Below, one piece after another: positions 22,090 through 32,964 of a DNA stretch of 64,000 nucleotides. A program made the translations under genes and the position numbers. Below the pieces are notes generated by a model. It did not search any database. It worked only from the letters and a program-made list of their open reading frames with translations, and was not told the DNA's origin. Source of the DNA: Perkinsus marinus ATCC 50983 (Eukaryota; Perkinsozoa; Perkinsida; Perkinsidae); contig NW_003209345.1 of NCBI RefSeq assembly GCF_000006405.1, positions 40,898 to 104,897 of the forward strand, written 5' to 3'. Positions within the stretch are counted from its first letter, which is position 1, and the number at the start of each line of letters is the position of its first letter.

Positions 22090-23387
22090 AAAATCGAGCA
22101 TAGAATTCGCACGGGGAAGAGTAAAGGAAAGCTTCAAGAGAATGTTACGAAAAGAACCACCAACTCAATGATATGGTCAGCACAACCAATCTCTCCGGCC
22201 GGAGCAACTGAGCTATTCTAAGATATGGACAAGAAGGATCAATCTCGCATTGCAGATGGACTCACGTCCACTGTCGAATATGCGACCATGATTCTACAAC
22301 CAATGGAGTAAGAGGGAAGCAAAGATTCCCACGGAATATCTCCATCGCGGGGCTTCCAGGTGCTGCACGATATCTTCGCCGAGAGTTTCTCGGGTTATGC
22401 TCGTAACAGGAGTTCTGTGACAGCACTAACAAAGTTGTTGGTGCTGTTAATAACAACAATCCTAGGCCAAATAAGTTAGTACCGTAATATGAATAGAAGT
22501 GACGGAGTGATAATCAAAGACACTCACTGAGGGAGTGTTCACCATAGCTGTTTGTCCTTCTGCTAGGTACGTCGAGCTACTGTGTAGGCGCTCGGAGCTG
22601 CATAGGGACCCAATTATGAGAGAGGAACCCGATCAAGCCGATTCCAACGGCATTGGTGGTCTAGCAACTCTGATATTGGGGGAACTCCTCCGATTACCCT
22701 TAAAGATGTGGGAGCAAATTTCACGAACTACACCGATCACACGCTCTCAACGAAAAGTTAACGCCCTCTTGTATGTCCGGATGCAGTGAAGGGAGTCGAT
22801 AGTAAACAAGCGTTCGCGATAGTGGCTGTCTCCCTCAAAAGAAGGTGGTCCGCTGATTCATAATATAGTGCACCCTACAATCCGTCCTCCAGCCTATGAC
22901 TAAAACGCCACGCACTCTAGATGATCGTCGAGTTACCCGAGTTAGAGGCAAAAAAGTGAGAAGCATCGATTGATATGTGATGAGCCGTCCTGATGATAAT
23001 AATATTGGGAATGATTGGAGGTAGGACCGAGCGATGTGAGAGCATCACACATCAACGACTAAACGAATAATGAAAGCCTCTCTTAGTCGTATCCTCGCCA
23101 GACAACAGGGTTACCGTTAAAAAAACTTCAAAGTAATGGCAAAAGTGGAGAAGCGTATGTAGTACTGCATGTAACTGCCGGAGTTCTATATTTGGGCTTT
23201 CGGGTGGTGGGACCAACCCAGCCAAAAAATGATGGAGCCAAATGGAAGGACGATGACGATGATGTGCATAATCATAGAGAGACTAAGATCGAATGGATCC
23301 CACGGAAAGGCTACATCCTCTTGCAGCCGATAATTGAGCACCCACTCAATATGAACCAACAGAAGCAACTCCTCCTTCTCATCTGGG
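22090..23387. other. Intergenic within duplication copy 2
   Basis: No gene is supported. Short frames on both strands lack family resemblance, and this stretch is much longer than its counterpart in copy 1 (15061-15532). Confidence 0.4.
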
Positions 23388-24209
23388 CTACTGGATCTTG
23401 ATATCAGCACAGTTCCAGAACTGTTCACCATCTCTGGTCGTTTCACAGCTAGGCAAGGGCGAGCCTGCCTGACCAGCCCATGAACCATCCAGCTCGGGGT
23501 ACTCCTTCTTGAAATTCTCATAGTAACTCTTATATCCCTTCACCAGACAAGAATTACCAGTTATCCAGTTCCACTGTATAGTGCAGAGTTCACAAGTGAG
23601 ATCCTTGGGTAACTCGAAAGTCATGACGTAATCCATTCCATATGTAGGTGGAGGCAGATACCATCTTTCTGGATGTTCTTTGTCTAGTGGTTGGCAGTCG
23701 TAATTGCTGGCGTCGATATTCGTAGCGTTACGGCAGTTAGAGCGGGTTTTAGGATCGGGTCTCACGAGGAGATTCTTATTGAGGCAGTCTTGACCAGCCT
23801 TCTGGGTCGAGTACTTCTCACCGTTTAATCCACCCTCACAGATACGGAACTCGAAGTGACCCCAATGATGGACGGTCAAGTGTATTTCGATGTCGATGTT
23901 GTGACCATGAGTGTAAGTAGCCACTACCGGACCCTGTTGCATGTATATTTGCTTGTTGGGAGTCAATAGTCCAGTAGAGCTGCCCTCAAAAGGATCGCCA
24001 CACAAACCATGAGTGCCTTCAGCGTCGTGGTTATCAGGGAAGGGAGCTTCCTCCGCTTGGACCCGGCCAACAGCTCCAACACTGTTTCCAGACTGAGGAC
24101 TATAGTGATTTGTAGGGCTGGCGTCAGCATTCCTGGCCTTGGGGCTTGACATCCAGCCATGCCCGTTGACAGTGGCGATGATAGAGGAGATGAAGAGAAT
24201 ATGAAGCAT
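23388..24209 (-). CDS. AA15-family lytic polysaccharide monooxygenase, copy 2
   Basis: Paralogue of the gene at 15533. The chosen start at 24209 gives the signal peptide MLHILFISSIIATVNG, leaving HGWMSSPKARN with His1 at the mature N-terminus (273 residues). The frame is open further upstream to 24422, but those residues would precede the signal and are probably not used. The middle of the protein (from GHNIDIEIHLTVHHWGHFEF through the Cys-rich section to WYLPPP) is nearly identical to copy 1. The regions near the N-terminus and the last 60 residues have diverged, including a GQAGSPLPSC stretch near the C-terminus. Both brace histidines and the conserved cysteines are present, so it looks functional. 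Confidence 0.9.
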   Translation of the reverse strand: MLHILFISSIIATVNGHGWMSSPKARNADASPTNHYSPQSGNSVGAVGRVQAEEAPFPDNHDAEGTHGLCGDPFEGSSTGLLTPNKQIYMQQGPVVATYTHGHNIDIEIHLTVHHWGHFEFRICEGGLNGEKYSTQKAGQDCLNKNLLVRPDPKTRSNCRNATNIDASNYDCQPLDKEHPERWYLPPPTYGMDYVMTFELPKDLTCELCTIQWNWITGNSCLVKGYKSYYENFKKEYPELDGSWAGQAGSPLPSCETTRDGEQFWNCADIKIQ

Positions 24210-24850
24210 TCGGGTTGACCCACCCCAATACAAACGTCTCAATGAATGACCTAGGACCAACTGAGCCGCACTCTCGGACATCAACCGGGGTCTAATGTGC
24301 AGTGCATGTGCGCAGTCGAACCGTATGAATGTCAAAGTACCCCTTTCACATTTCGTACGAGTTATGCACATCGCAGAGTAAAATTTCACCTTTTCCCGAA
24401 ATTGTAAACTCAATACATACAAAAATGTTAGAAAAGATCAATCATAAAGGTAATGCCGTAGTAGAGTACAACAGGTGTTGCCAACCAGAGGGATTACTAT
24501 CCGATGTAGGACATAGCTCCAGTCGGCTTAACAGCAAACAACAGTACCCCGAGTAACAACATGCGACGGCGGCGGCAAAGGTCAGAAAGTGGAACGCTGC
24601 TGTAAGAGCTTGCGAAAGACATGCTGTTAATATACCCAATTGAGCTGGACAGCCGATATGAAAGACCCTTGAAGACCATAATGCTTCAATTATAGTTGCT
24701 AGCATATAGCATACCGCATTCTTTATCACTGGTAATAGTAACAGTAAGTATGGTCGTATTAATGGTAAGAACAGTAGTAGTATCGAAGGATGAAACCGAA
24801 AAAATTCGCCCTTCTCTTGGTAACAACAACTTGACTAGGACAGCCAGCAC

Positions 24851-26808
24851 TTAGTACTCGAACTCCTTGTTGAGAATCTCTCTCAGTTCCCTAACATGGT
24901 CAGGGACATCAACGTTGAGAGTACGGTTACTGGCCTCGTAGTTCACAGGAACTTCAATGAGATGGACACCATGCTCGTCAAGGCACTTATTGAGGATTAC
25001 AGTAAGCTCATCAGCTCTGGTGACACGATAACCCTTAGCACCATATGCCTCGGCATATTTGACGAAGTCGACATTATTCAACTGTAGACCCCATTTGGGC
25101 ATTCTGGAGGCACTCTGTTTCCATTCAATCATACCAAAGGCATTATCATTGAGAACGATCTGAATGACGTCAAGACCAAGTGTAACTGCAGTCTCCAACT
25201 CTTGAGAGTTCATCATGAATCCACCATCACCAGAGACAGCCACAACCTTATGATCGGGTCGGACCATCTTGGCGGCCAGAGCCGAGGGGAGACCAGCTCC
25301 CATACTGGCAAGTGCATTATCGAGGAGGAGGGTGTTAGGCTCCCGGGCCTCATACAGCCTAGCAAACCATATCTTATACATACCATTGTCGAGGCATACA
25401 ACGCTCTTCTCTGGCATGCAGTTACGTATGTCTTTAACGACTCTACGAATGTCCATAGGGAAGGCATCTGAAGTGGTATAGATAGAATGATGCATCCGTC
25501 TCTGTGCCACTTCACGTATCTAATACAGACATAACTAACTTGAGACTGTAGAGAACCTACAACCTACCTTCTCGAATACAGCAAAGTCCCAATGAGGCTT
25601 CGGCATACTCTTCAAAGTCTCGGTTATTTGCCATACCGCATTGCCAATATCCCCAACAACCTCATGATGAGGGAAATACACTTCATCGACTACAGCTGGA
25701 TAAAAGTTAACATGAATGACAATAGGCTTATTGTTATGCTTCATGAAGAATGGTGGCTTTTCAACAGAGTCGTGTCCAATATTAACGATGAGATCGGCCC
25801 AGTCGACCGCAGTATGAACCCAATCGTTTTGGGAAAGGGCCAAAGCACCGAGGAAGTGAGGACTAGTCTCATCAACAACACCCTTGCCCATCTGTGTGCT
25901 CACAGCATAGATACCCGTCTCGTCGATGATCCTACGTAGCATCTTACTGGTCTGCTTACGATTACATCCTGAGCCGATGCAGAGGAGGGGCCGCTTGGCA
26001 GCATGGATGAGAGCGACTGCTTTAGCAATGGCCTTTGCATCAGGGACTGGTCGACGTACTTCCCCAATTGGGAAAAGGTACTCATTGGGACCCAGGGTAT
26101 GCCCGGCAATATCCTCAGGAAGTTCAATATGAACTGGACCAGGCTTCTCCTCCAATGCCTCCCGGACAGACTCTCGAATAAGCGAGGGAATAGCATCTGA
26201 CAATGATTGATAAAAGCAGTTCTCATTACCCCAACATCCATTCTACCTGCATCGGGGACCTGGTTTGTCGATTTGGTTATAGGTCGGAAATGATCAACAA
26301 TATCCACGATTTGGAACTGTCCCTGTTTGGAATGCCTGATTGGCTTCTGTCCAGTTAGGACCAACATAGGCATACCACCAAGCTTAGCATATGCAACAGC
26401 AGTTGAGAAATTAGTAGCACCAGGTCCTAGTGTCGACAAGCAGACGCCAGGCTGACCAGTAAGCCGGCCAACAGTAGCTGCCATAAAACCAGCTGCTTGC
26501 TCGTGTCTCGTGAGGATGAGCTTGATCCGACCCTCTTGTTCAGCCACACGAATCGACTCTAGGAAATCTAGATTCTCCTCACCAGGGATACCAAATATAT
26601 ATTTAACTCCCTCTGCCTCTAGACATCGAACTAAAGCATCGGTACCTAGGAGACACCATATGATCACTTAGCGCAGCGCACATCCCTTTGTACATTTCAT
26701 ATTGCCCAAGCATGGGGCATTGGTAACCATATCATCGAGTGACATACCCGGTGTATACTCCATAGAGTCCATCACCTCGTTGCAGACTTCTGTTGTATAT
26801 GCATCCAT
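24851..26808 (-). CDS. Acetolactate synthase-like ThDP-dependent enzyme
   Basis: This family condenses 2-oxoacids, for example two pyruvates to acetolactate, using thiamine diphosphate, Mg2+ and often FAD. There are four exons. The start at 26808 gives MDAYTTEVCNEVMDSMEYTP. Introns lie at 26646-26681 (36 nt), 26197-26246 (50 nt) and about 25511-25560. Motifs: VKYIFGIPGEENLDFLES, the catalytic-Glu block LTRHEQAAGFMAATVGRL, VCLSTLGPGATNFSTA, a central FAD-like domain (KRPLLCIGSGCNRKQ), and the ThDP motif GDGGFMMNSQELETAV followed by NDNAFGMIEWKQ. About 590-600 residues, normal for the family. GIPGEEN and HEQAAGF resemble bacterial catabolic acetolactate synthases more than plant/plastid ones. 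No transit peptide is evident. The exact reaction is not proven. Confidence 0.88.
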
Positions 26809-26948
26809 GTTAGTTTGACAAAACAGCTTAAATCAGTATATACCCACGCAACTCATCACACACGTAGTAGACGACGCTAACGCATCGTTCAATCTCGCTC
26901 GCCCAAAAACACAAAACTTTTTTCTACCACTCGACAAGAACATCCAAC

Positions 26949-27422
26949 ATGGTAGACGCTGTTTCCAAAAAAAACATGGTAGACGAGCAGACTGCGGCAA
27001 ATGAGGTACACTGGTTGAGCATCCACCACCCGCTGAATCGGTGATACCACTGATTCTCTTGTGCCACAGTTATGGGACTACTGCGGTGAACCGTGGGGTA
27101 TATGTTTGCCACGCTAACTTGTTACGAACTGCAATGTATATGGTTCCTCATAGTTAGTGAGCAACTAAACCGTTTGCTGAGTAGTAGCAGGCAATCGTTT
27201 AACCAAGACCTTATGGTATTAGTACGGCGAGGGAGTGTATCAGCAGCGGAAAAGGCACCCGGGCATCCAAAGAGTATGATCAGCTTAGGCCAAGTCAGTT
27301 TCCCGGACCCCGAGCCGGGTACGACCTACCCGTCATGCAAGAGTGTAATGGAGAATAGATCAACCATAGAGCCTGTAGCAATCGTCCATAATAGGTCTTC
27401 CCATCTGCTGGAGGACTATTAG
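26949..27422 (+). CDS. Small orphan gene, head to head with the ThDP enzyme
   Basis: Three exons, 26949-27005, 27070-27097 and 27154-27422, with GT-AG introns of 64 and 56 nt, give an intact 117-residue frame. The N-terminus MVDAVSKKNMVDEQTAANE contains a short duplication (ATGGTAGACG occurs twice, at 26949 and 26976). The middle reads SEQLNRLLSSSRQSFNQDL. No known domain. The start is about 140 bp from the divergent start at 26808, so a shared promoter is possible. Support is only the consistent splicing and codon pattern. Confidence 0.45.
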
Positions 27423-30400
27423 CCGTCCCCTTGAGGCCGAAAGTTATCAGAGCGCAGTCTGCCGCTGCCGCTCCCATCAGTGAGGTCGTTATATATTAAA
27501 CTTATTGGACTGTGGTGAGCTCAGGTACCTATCGTGCCGACTATGTTAACGAGCCGGAATCCTCTTGCGGTGCGACTAACAAGCCTCTACACACGTAGGT
27601 TCAAAGGTTAAGGAGACAATTTGTACACATAACAATCACTAGATACCACCCTAACGCCAAGCGTTCTCGCCTACCGGGTGACAAGTTCAAGCCGTTGGAT
27701 CGGAACAAATCAAACGTGAGTTACTTAATGTGGATAATGAGCTCCTCTCAATAGGCCTGGCTGATAGGTAATGATTGAAGTTCGAGATATCAAGGATCCA
27801 AGACAGTTCTGGACAACACATAGGTGAGCTATAGGCCATCCACCACGTAAGCATGTGGAACTACTACTTAGGAATTACCATCGTGGAGCTGGTGGGGTTC
27901 AATCGTCCAATCTCTCCATTATAGCCAATAAGACTAAGAACTTCCACCGCTTCCAACATCAAGGATGAGCATATATACCACGGTTGTAATGATACGTTGT
28001 TGTACCAGTTATGAAATCCTTGCGTTCTCAACAGAACAACTTCATCAAACACGACATGGTCTCAACAACCTTCGAACAGCGGGCCGCAGCTTCTCACACG
28101 GTTTTTAGTATTCTAATCAGCACTAAAGCAGAAGATGCCTACAGTGCCACTCAGGCGGCGACAGCGATTACCGTCTTGGCATTGAGCCTCTGTCGTTGGT
28201 AGCATTCAACTTTCCTCGACATACGACTAATCCAACCAAGACCCTTTTCATAATGACTTCATAGCAAGACTCGAGACTAACTCGTTGGGTCAGTCACTTG
28301 GCAAATTTCCTCGGCCCGTAAAGGGACAGATACGTTGTGTCGCGCAATATTCGGCGCTACGAGTGGTGCTTCAAAAATAGCTTGAGAGGTAGCACTCCAG
28401 TTATACTTGACTACCTTATCTTTCTCCTGTCCACTCTGGCAAAGTGGTGTGGCATGTTACATTCTTGTAGAGCCTCATCACATTGGCTGAGGACTCCGCA
28501 TGTACAACATTGTCCTTCAGCTCGGGATCTATAGTCAAGGAGTAAGGGAGCCGTGTAAATTACCTGGGGTACACTTATTCGATCCCATTCCATAGCAGGG
28601 TTTCCGAATCCTCAGTGGCTTGTGATAGTGCTCAAATTGACGATCATGCCTTAGAAACAGTAATTACTCTTCGTCACTCGATGAGGAAAGATCGGCGTAA
28701 GACGTGCACTCGGGACCGCAACATACCTGCTAATGCCAAGACGTTATTGAGTAGTACGACATTCTAGACTTTGACTCTAGCTCTGCATAGCAGCGGTCCA
28801 GTAATTGTATGCAATGGGTACAGTGGTTGGTCTGAATATAGGCAATCTCGCTTCGCCGTTACGGCATACCAACTTTGATACGGTCGAATGTAGCTCTTGG
28901 AGTTGCCGGACGACCTACACAGAGAGAATTCCATTTAGATCTCGATTGGAGTTGGTATTCTTGCTCGTGAAGTCGAACGTCAACAGAGATTCTTAGCAAA
29001 CATAGATGTCTTGTACTTGGCTATGAGTTGGCAATGGAATGGTATATCCCTGATATTACTCCCCGCTCTAGTACCTCCTTCAACCTTAATATCATCACCA
29101 ACATCTCCTGCTTGATCCCGGGCCCTAAGAGCCGCCCTTTGGAGCTGTTCGAGCATGGTCACGGGCTACTACTATCGGATGATGACATGGTGAGGTAAAG
29201 AACTACTCTACGGTAAAAACCTATCAAGCACTCACAGGGAGTAGCCTCTAGCATAGACATAGGACGGGTATGATAGATGACACGAACCACGACATAAATT
29301 ATCATATGCCCCGACCACTCTAAAGAATAAGTCGTAGCATAGGTTTCGTTCGGAACCGGATATGCCCGCGATGGGCTCATATAGAACATTCCTTAGGTAG
29401 GTAACTGGAGGTCCCGGGTTCAATTCCAACATCCTCCACTTTTTGTGTTTCAGAGCAACTCGCTTGTAAGACTGTGCGATACTTACTGCGTTCGCTGTGA
29501 GAACTTTCTCATGATCACCACTGGAATCTAGCATTGATCATGCTGTATTTACAGTCAATCGTGACAGCATTCTATAACAACTGCTATGACAGACTGCTCA
29601 ACTGTCATAATATCACCGGTCCATCGACTTACTTTAAGCCTTTCTCTGCCGGACCGAAAGCTAACATTAAAAGAACCCTCCTGTGAAGGGGAGGAAACTC
29701 GATCGAGTGAGAAACTTGTCGCTACCGCTGTTCATGTCACATTCACAGGTATTACACGAGTTCCAAGCCCTGATTGTGAATGGGCCAATTCTGATCCGCC
29801 GATTCGACGCCCAGCTGGTTTCCCTCAAGATAAGCTCTTCCTACCAGTTGAAGTGAGTGTAGCATGGTTACTACCTACTATCACTTATATGGTAGGTTCG
29901 ACCTCATCGTGGATGTCTGTGTAATCAAGTTCTCACTAATGCTGAAGTTCCGAGCCCGTGCAGCGCGGAGGACTACGACCTTCGTCCAGGGGAAAACGAA
30001 GACTCGTCCAATAACCGGACGAAGTGTGATGTCATGGATCGATTCAGGTCAACTGGAGGTTTTCGGAACTTGTATTACTGCTCTTTTCTCCTAGGTTCGA
30101 CGCTTTAGGTGCATCTCTGTGTAGTGGGCAGCACATAATTATAGATGGGAATATTCGGAGACTCGTTAACACGCAGTGCCAGGATCACATGGTAGGAATC
30201 ATTCTGTAGAGGTTTTGTGGTCATATATCGACCCAGGCAAAATGCCCTAGGATGCGTATTAGGTCGCAGTAGTGATAGTGAATATTGAGCAAGATATGAA
30301 CCGAGTTATCAATCTACTGCCCGACAGTACAAGTGCGGCCACAATAAACACAATCTCGATGGACATGCCCAACGGACTTGCCCCTTATGTCAATTTTTTC

Positions 30401-31917
30401 TGATTAAAACCGGACGTATCTAATTTCGTCCTATCAATGATGACCTGATTTTCATTCTCCGTTGTATACATATTGTCATCTGCAGGAGGAGACTGACGCT
30501 TTCCGTTCCTACTGGGATCCCTCCAACTATGAGTCGTGGCGTGATCGTCAAATTGAAAGTCGTCATAGGAGCATGAGGAGCTCTTCGTCATTGAACAGAT
30601 GTTATCCTCAGCCTCATGCCATGCGGAGGATAGAGCGCCGCGTTCACAGTAATAAGATTCTACTACAGAGACGAACAAGACGGGGTTGTCATTGTATCAG
30701 ATGTGTATGCGGCTCGAGCATATCTCTCGTGGAAGGATTGGCTCCGGCAGAATGCCTCAGGTCCGAAGAACGGTGGTAGACCAACAGCCGGAGATCGTCG
30801 ACAAAAGGTGGATCACCGTCTGTAGAGTTATTCCTATCGAGTTTCCATCATCTCCTGCATGAACCAAGGGTAACAATGGTACTAAGGAGAAGATGATTTG
30901 ATTTAATAATACCTTCCGAGTGTAGAGTGGTTAACCCTGTTACTACTGTTACATATCTTAGTGTAGAAGATGCTGTCAATCAAGCAATATGAGTTTAAGA
31001 TGACTCTGTCTATACTTGAGTAGTATTCGAAGATGGTTTTGATGATGAAGTGCTTCCTTTCTGATAATGATTTTTCTCAACACTGGTATCTTGCTGCTGT
31101 TAGTATAGTGTCCATAATTTATAATCATAGATATGATCATAGTAGTAATCTCCTCTGCAGGCTACCTGTGTGTAAACCTTCTCAGTGGTGGTACAAATTG
31201 GAAGTCCGGAAACTTCTTGATGGTCAGCATTCCATTTATTATGTCATCACAATCATCTATCAATTATGGTTCAAACATAGAGTTCTGCGACGTCGTGCGT
31301 TGTAGCGGTCGGGAGCAATAACTCTGTGGTTTTTGTATTATCTACCAAAGGTATTTTTCAGTCTATCGAACAAGTCTTGAGTTCAGTCCACACGTATCGA
31401 AGAGTGATGGGCTCCTCCCGTCTATGCTACATCTCGTAAATGCCTCCCTCCTCGTATTCCAAACAATTTCGCGGAAATTTCGTAATCAGCTCCGCTGTCA
31501 CTGAGGCCGATTCTTTATGTGGGGCCGATATGCCATACTGAGACCAGTATGTATCTCCCAATGGGTGACAACAATCTAGTGCTGCTCAGATATGCGATGA
31601 AGCCTGAGGATGGCATATCGGCCCCAGGCAGCAAAGCGGTGTAGATATTACGTGGCAGGGTTGGAAGGTACATGCCTGGCCCCTGAGTTGAGCTCAGGAG
31701 TCCCTCCATTAATTGAAGGAGTTCACATACTAATTTGGGCAGTACTCACAAACCGACTAAAATTTCCTCAAACTTTTCGTATTCTCAACAGCATGTGTAG
31801 TTAACCATGTGCATATTTCCCTACGTTGCTGTATGGTACTACCACTCAGAACTTGACCGCTTGGCAATGGTCAACTCTGCGGTATGGTTGTTTTGATGAA
31901 TAAAGGATAAGGCATTA
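27423..31917. other. Unresolved interval with scattered coding-like stretches
   Basis: About 4.5 kb where I could not assemble a gene. Plus-strand stretches that look coding include 29761-29850 (acceptor CACAG, then EFQALIVNGPILIRRF, ending before GTGAGT) and 30480-30780 (acceptor CTGCAG, then EETDAFRSYWDPSNYESWRD). No family is recognised. An inverted repeat lies at 31521-31625. Degenerate or fast-evolving genes are possible. Confidence 0.25.
31521..31625. repeat. 16-bp terminal inverted repeat spanning 105 bp
   Basis: GGGGCCGATATGCCAT at 31521-31536 and its exact reverse complement at 31610-31625 bracket 73 bp. This size and layout would suit a tiny MITE-like element, but no target-site duplication is evident. 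Confidence 0.7.
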
Positions 31918-32676
31918 ATGAAGGTAGCAGCCCTATATCAACAGGAGATAGTTGCTTCTTGTTCAAAGTGTTCAATGCCTGTTATCAGCCACTCTCTATA
32001 TCGAAGCGGGTTGGTCTCATCCAAACAGCTTGTATGGCTGGACCAGGATTAATCACTGTTCTGTTTGCTCTCAACGGTAACATAAGACACTCCCTCTCTG
32101 AATGTTATATGCATTTGGTTGAAGTCGTCAATAGCAGATTAGGAACAGCGTTGGTTCCTCTGAGTATCTCAGCCTAGCTTCATCTGCGCGAGGTTTGAGG
32201 CTGAGTGATGCGTTCCGCACATTATAGGCCTATTTACCCAATGGTCAGATTTTCATGGCTCTACATTGTTCATCTCATACCTGTCACGAATATTCATCAG
32301 AAGAATCATCGCAAACTTCACTTCTTTCTCGCTAATGTGCAGTTCGCCTCACCCACATGGATCCCGCTCGGGCGTCCGATAGCGACCTGAGGAACAGACG
32401 ATGATGGCCAAGGCGAGGCAAACTCCTATCCAACCCTCATCCCTATAGTTTTGTCTTGTGCCTTCCGTCATCAATCGGTTTCTCCTTCATTTAGGTATCT
32501 GCATGATCTGATTGAGAACCTTGTGTATCTCGTGATACGGCCTCAACAAGATTCTCGTTGAGGCCGCTGATGCAGCAGCAGATTCTTTTGCTAAGGCCGC
32601 AGTCCCGGTGGCTGTGGAGGAGTGGCTGGCATTGGACGGGAACCTGATGGTTGATTTAATGGGGAAACGGCACTGA
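31918..32676 (+). CDS. Probable 3' exons of an unidentified gene
   Basis: Two coding-like plus-strand stretches: 31918-32075 (INEGSSPISTGDSCFLFKVF... AGPGLITVLFALNG, ending before GTAACA) and about 32540-32676, reading ILVEAADAAADSFAKAAVPV then AVEEWLALDGNLMVDLMGKRH and a stop. The second is alanine-rich and helical. The link between them and any upstream exons are unresolved, and no family is recognised. Confidence 0.35.
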
Positions 32677-32964
32677 GCTTCAGACCGCCTCTCTCTCACT
32701 AGCTACTCCCAGCAGCTGGAGTTGGGTTGCTGATGTACAGCTGCCACCTCTGTCATAGGTGCTGGCCACCCATGAGCAGGTTATGCAGGGCTGAATTAAC
32801 CCTTAGCCATGCATGGACGATTGCCCTGTATACCATAGTTAACAGAAACTCTGATCCCCATAAGCTCAGTGTCGTGTCCCAGTCAATAGCCGGTCTCCAT
32901 ATGGCAGTCCACGGCATTCCTATAGCGTGTGTGATAGTCGATAGCCACCTTCTTCACCGCCGCC

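Larger units (their letters stand above)
17808..24209. repeat. Segmental duplication, copy 2 (HADH fragment - FATP - LPMO)
   Basis: The left breakpoint lies inside HADH exon 2 (at CCGCCGAGTTGTCC, equal to copy 1 at about 13998). The right limit is near the LPMO start. Between them the FATP gene is complete in this copy. Divergence is a few percent in shared non-coding DNA by eye, with longer unrelated stretches between genes, suggesting an old duplication plus later insertions. Confidence 0.85.

Noticed and set aside
22009-22221. Plus-strand frame MAQRQEVVQSQERE, also present at 14985
   Set aside because: It lies 15 bp from the FATP start on the other strand and the two copies diverge in frame after about 26 codons, so it is probably upstream non-coding DNA.
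23388-24422. Longer LPMO frame starting at 24422
   Set aside because: It would place 71 residues before a clear signal peptide and hide the N-terminal histidine needed for copper binding.
29400-29440. tRNA-like T-arm string GGTCCCGGGTTCAATTCC followed by CATCCTCCA and a T run
   Set aside because: The T-stem does not pair, and no matching 5' acceptor strand or anticodon arm occurs within 100 nt upstream.
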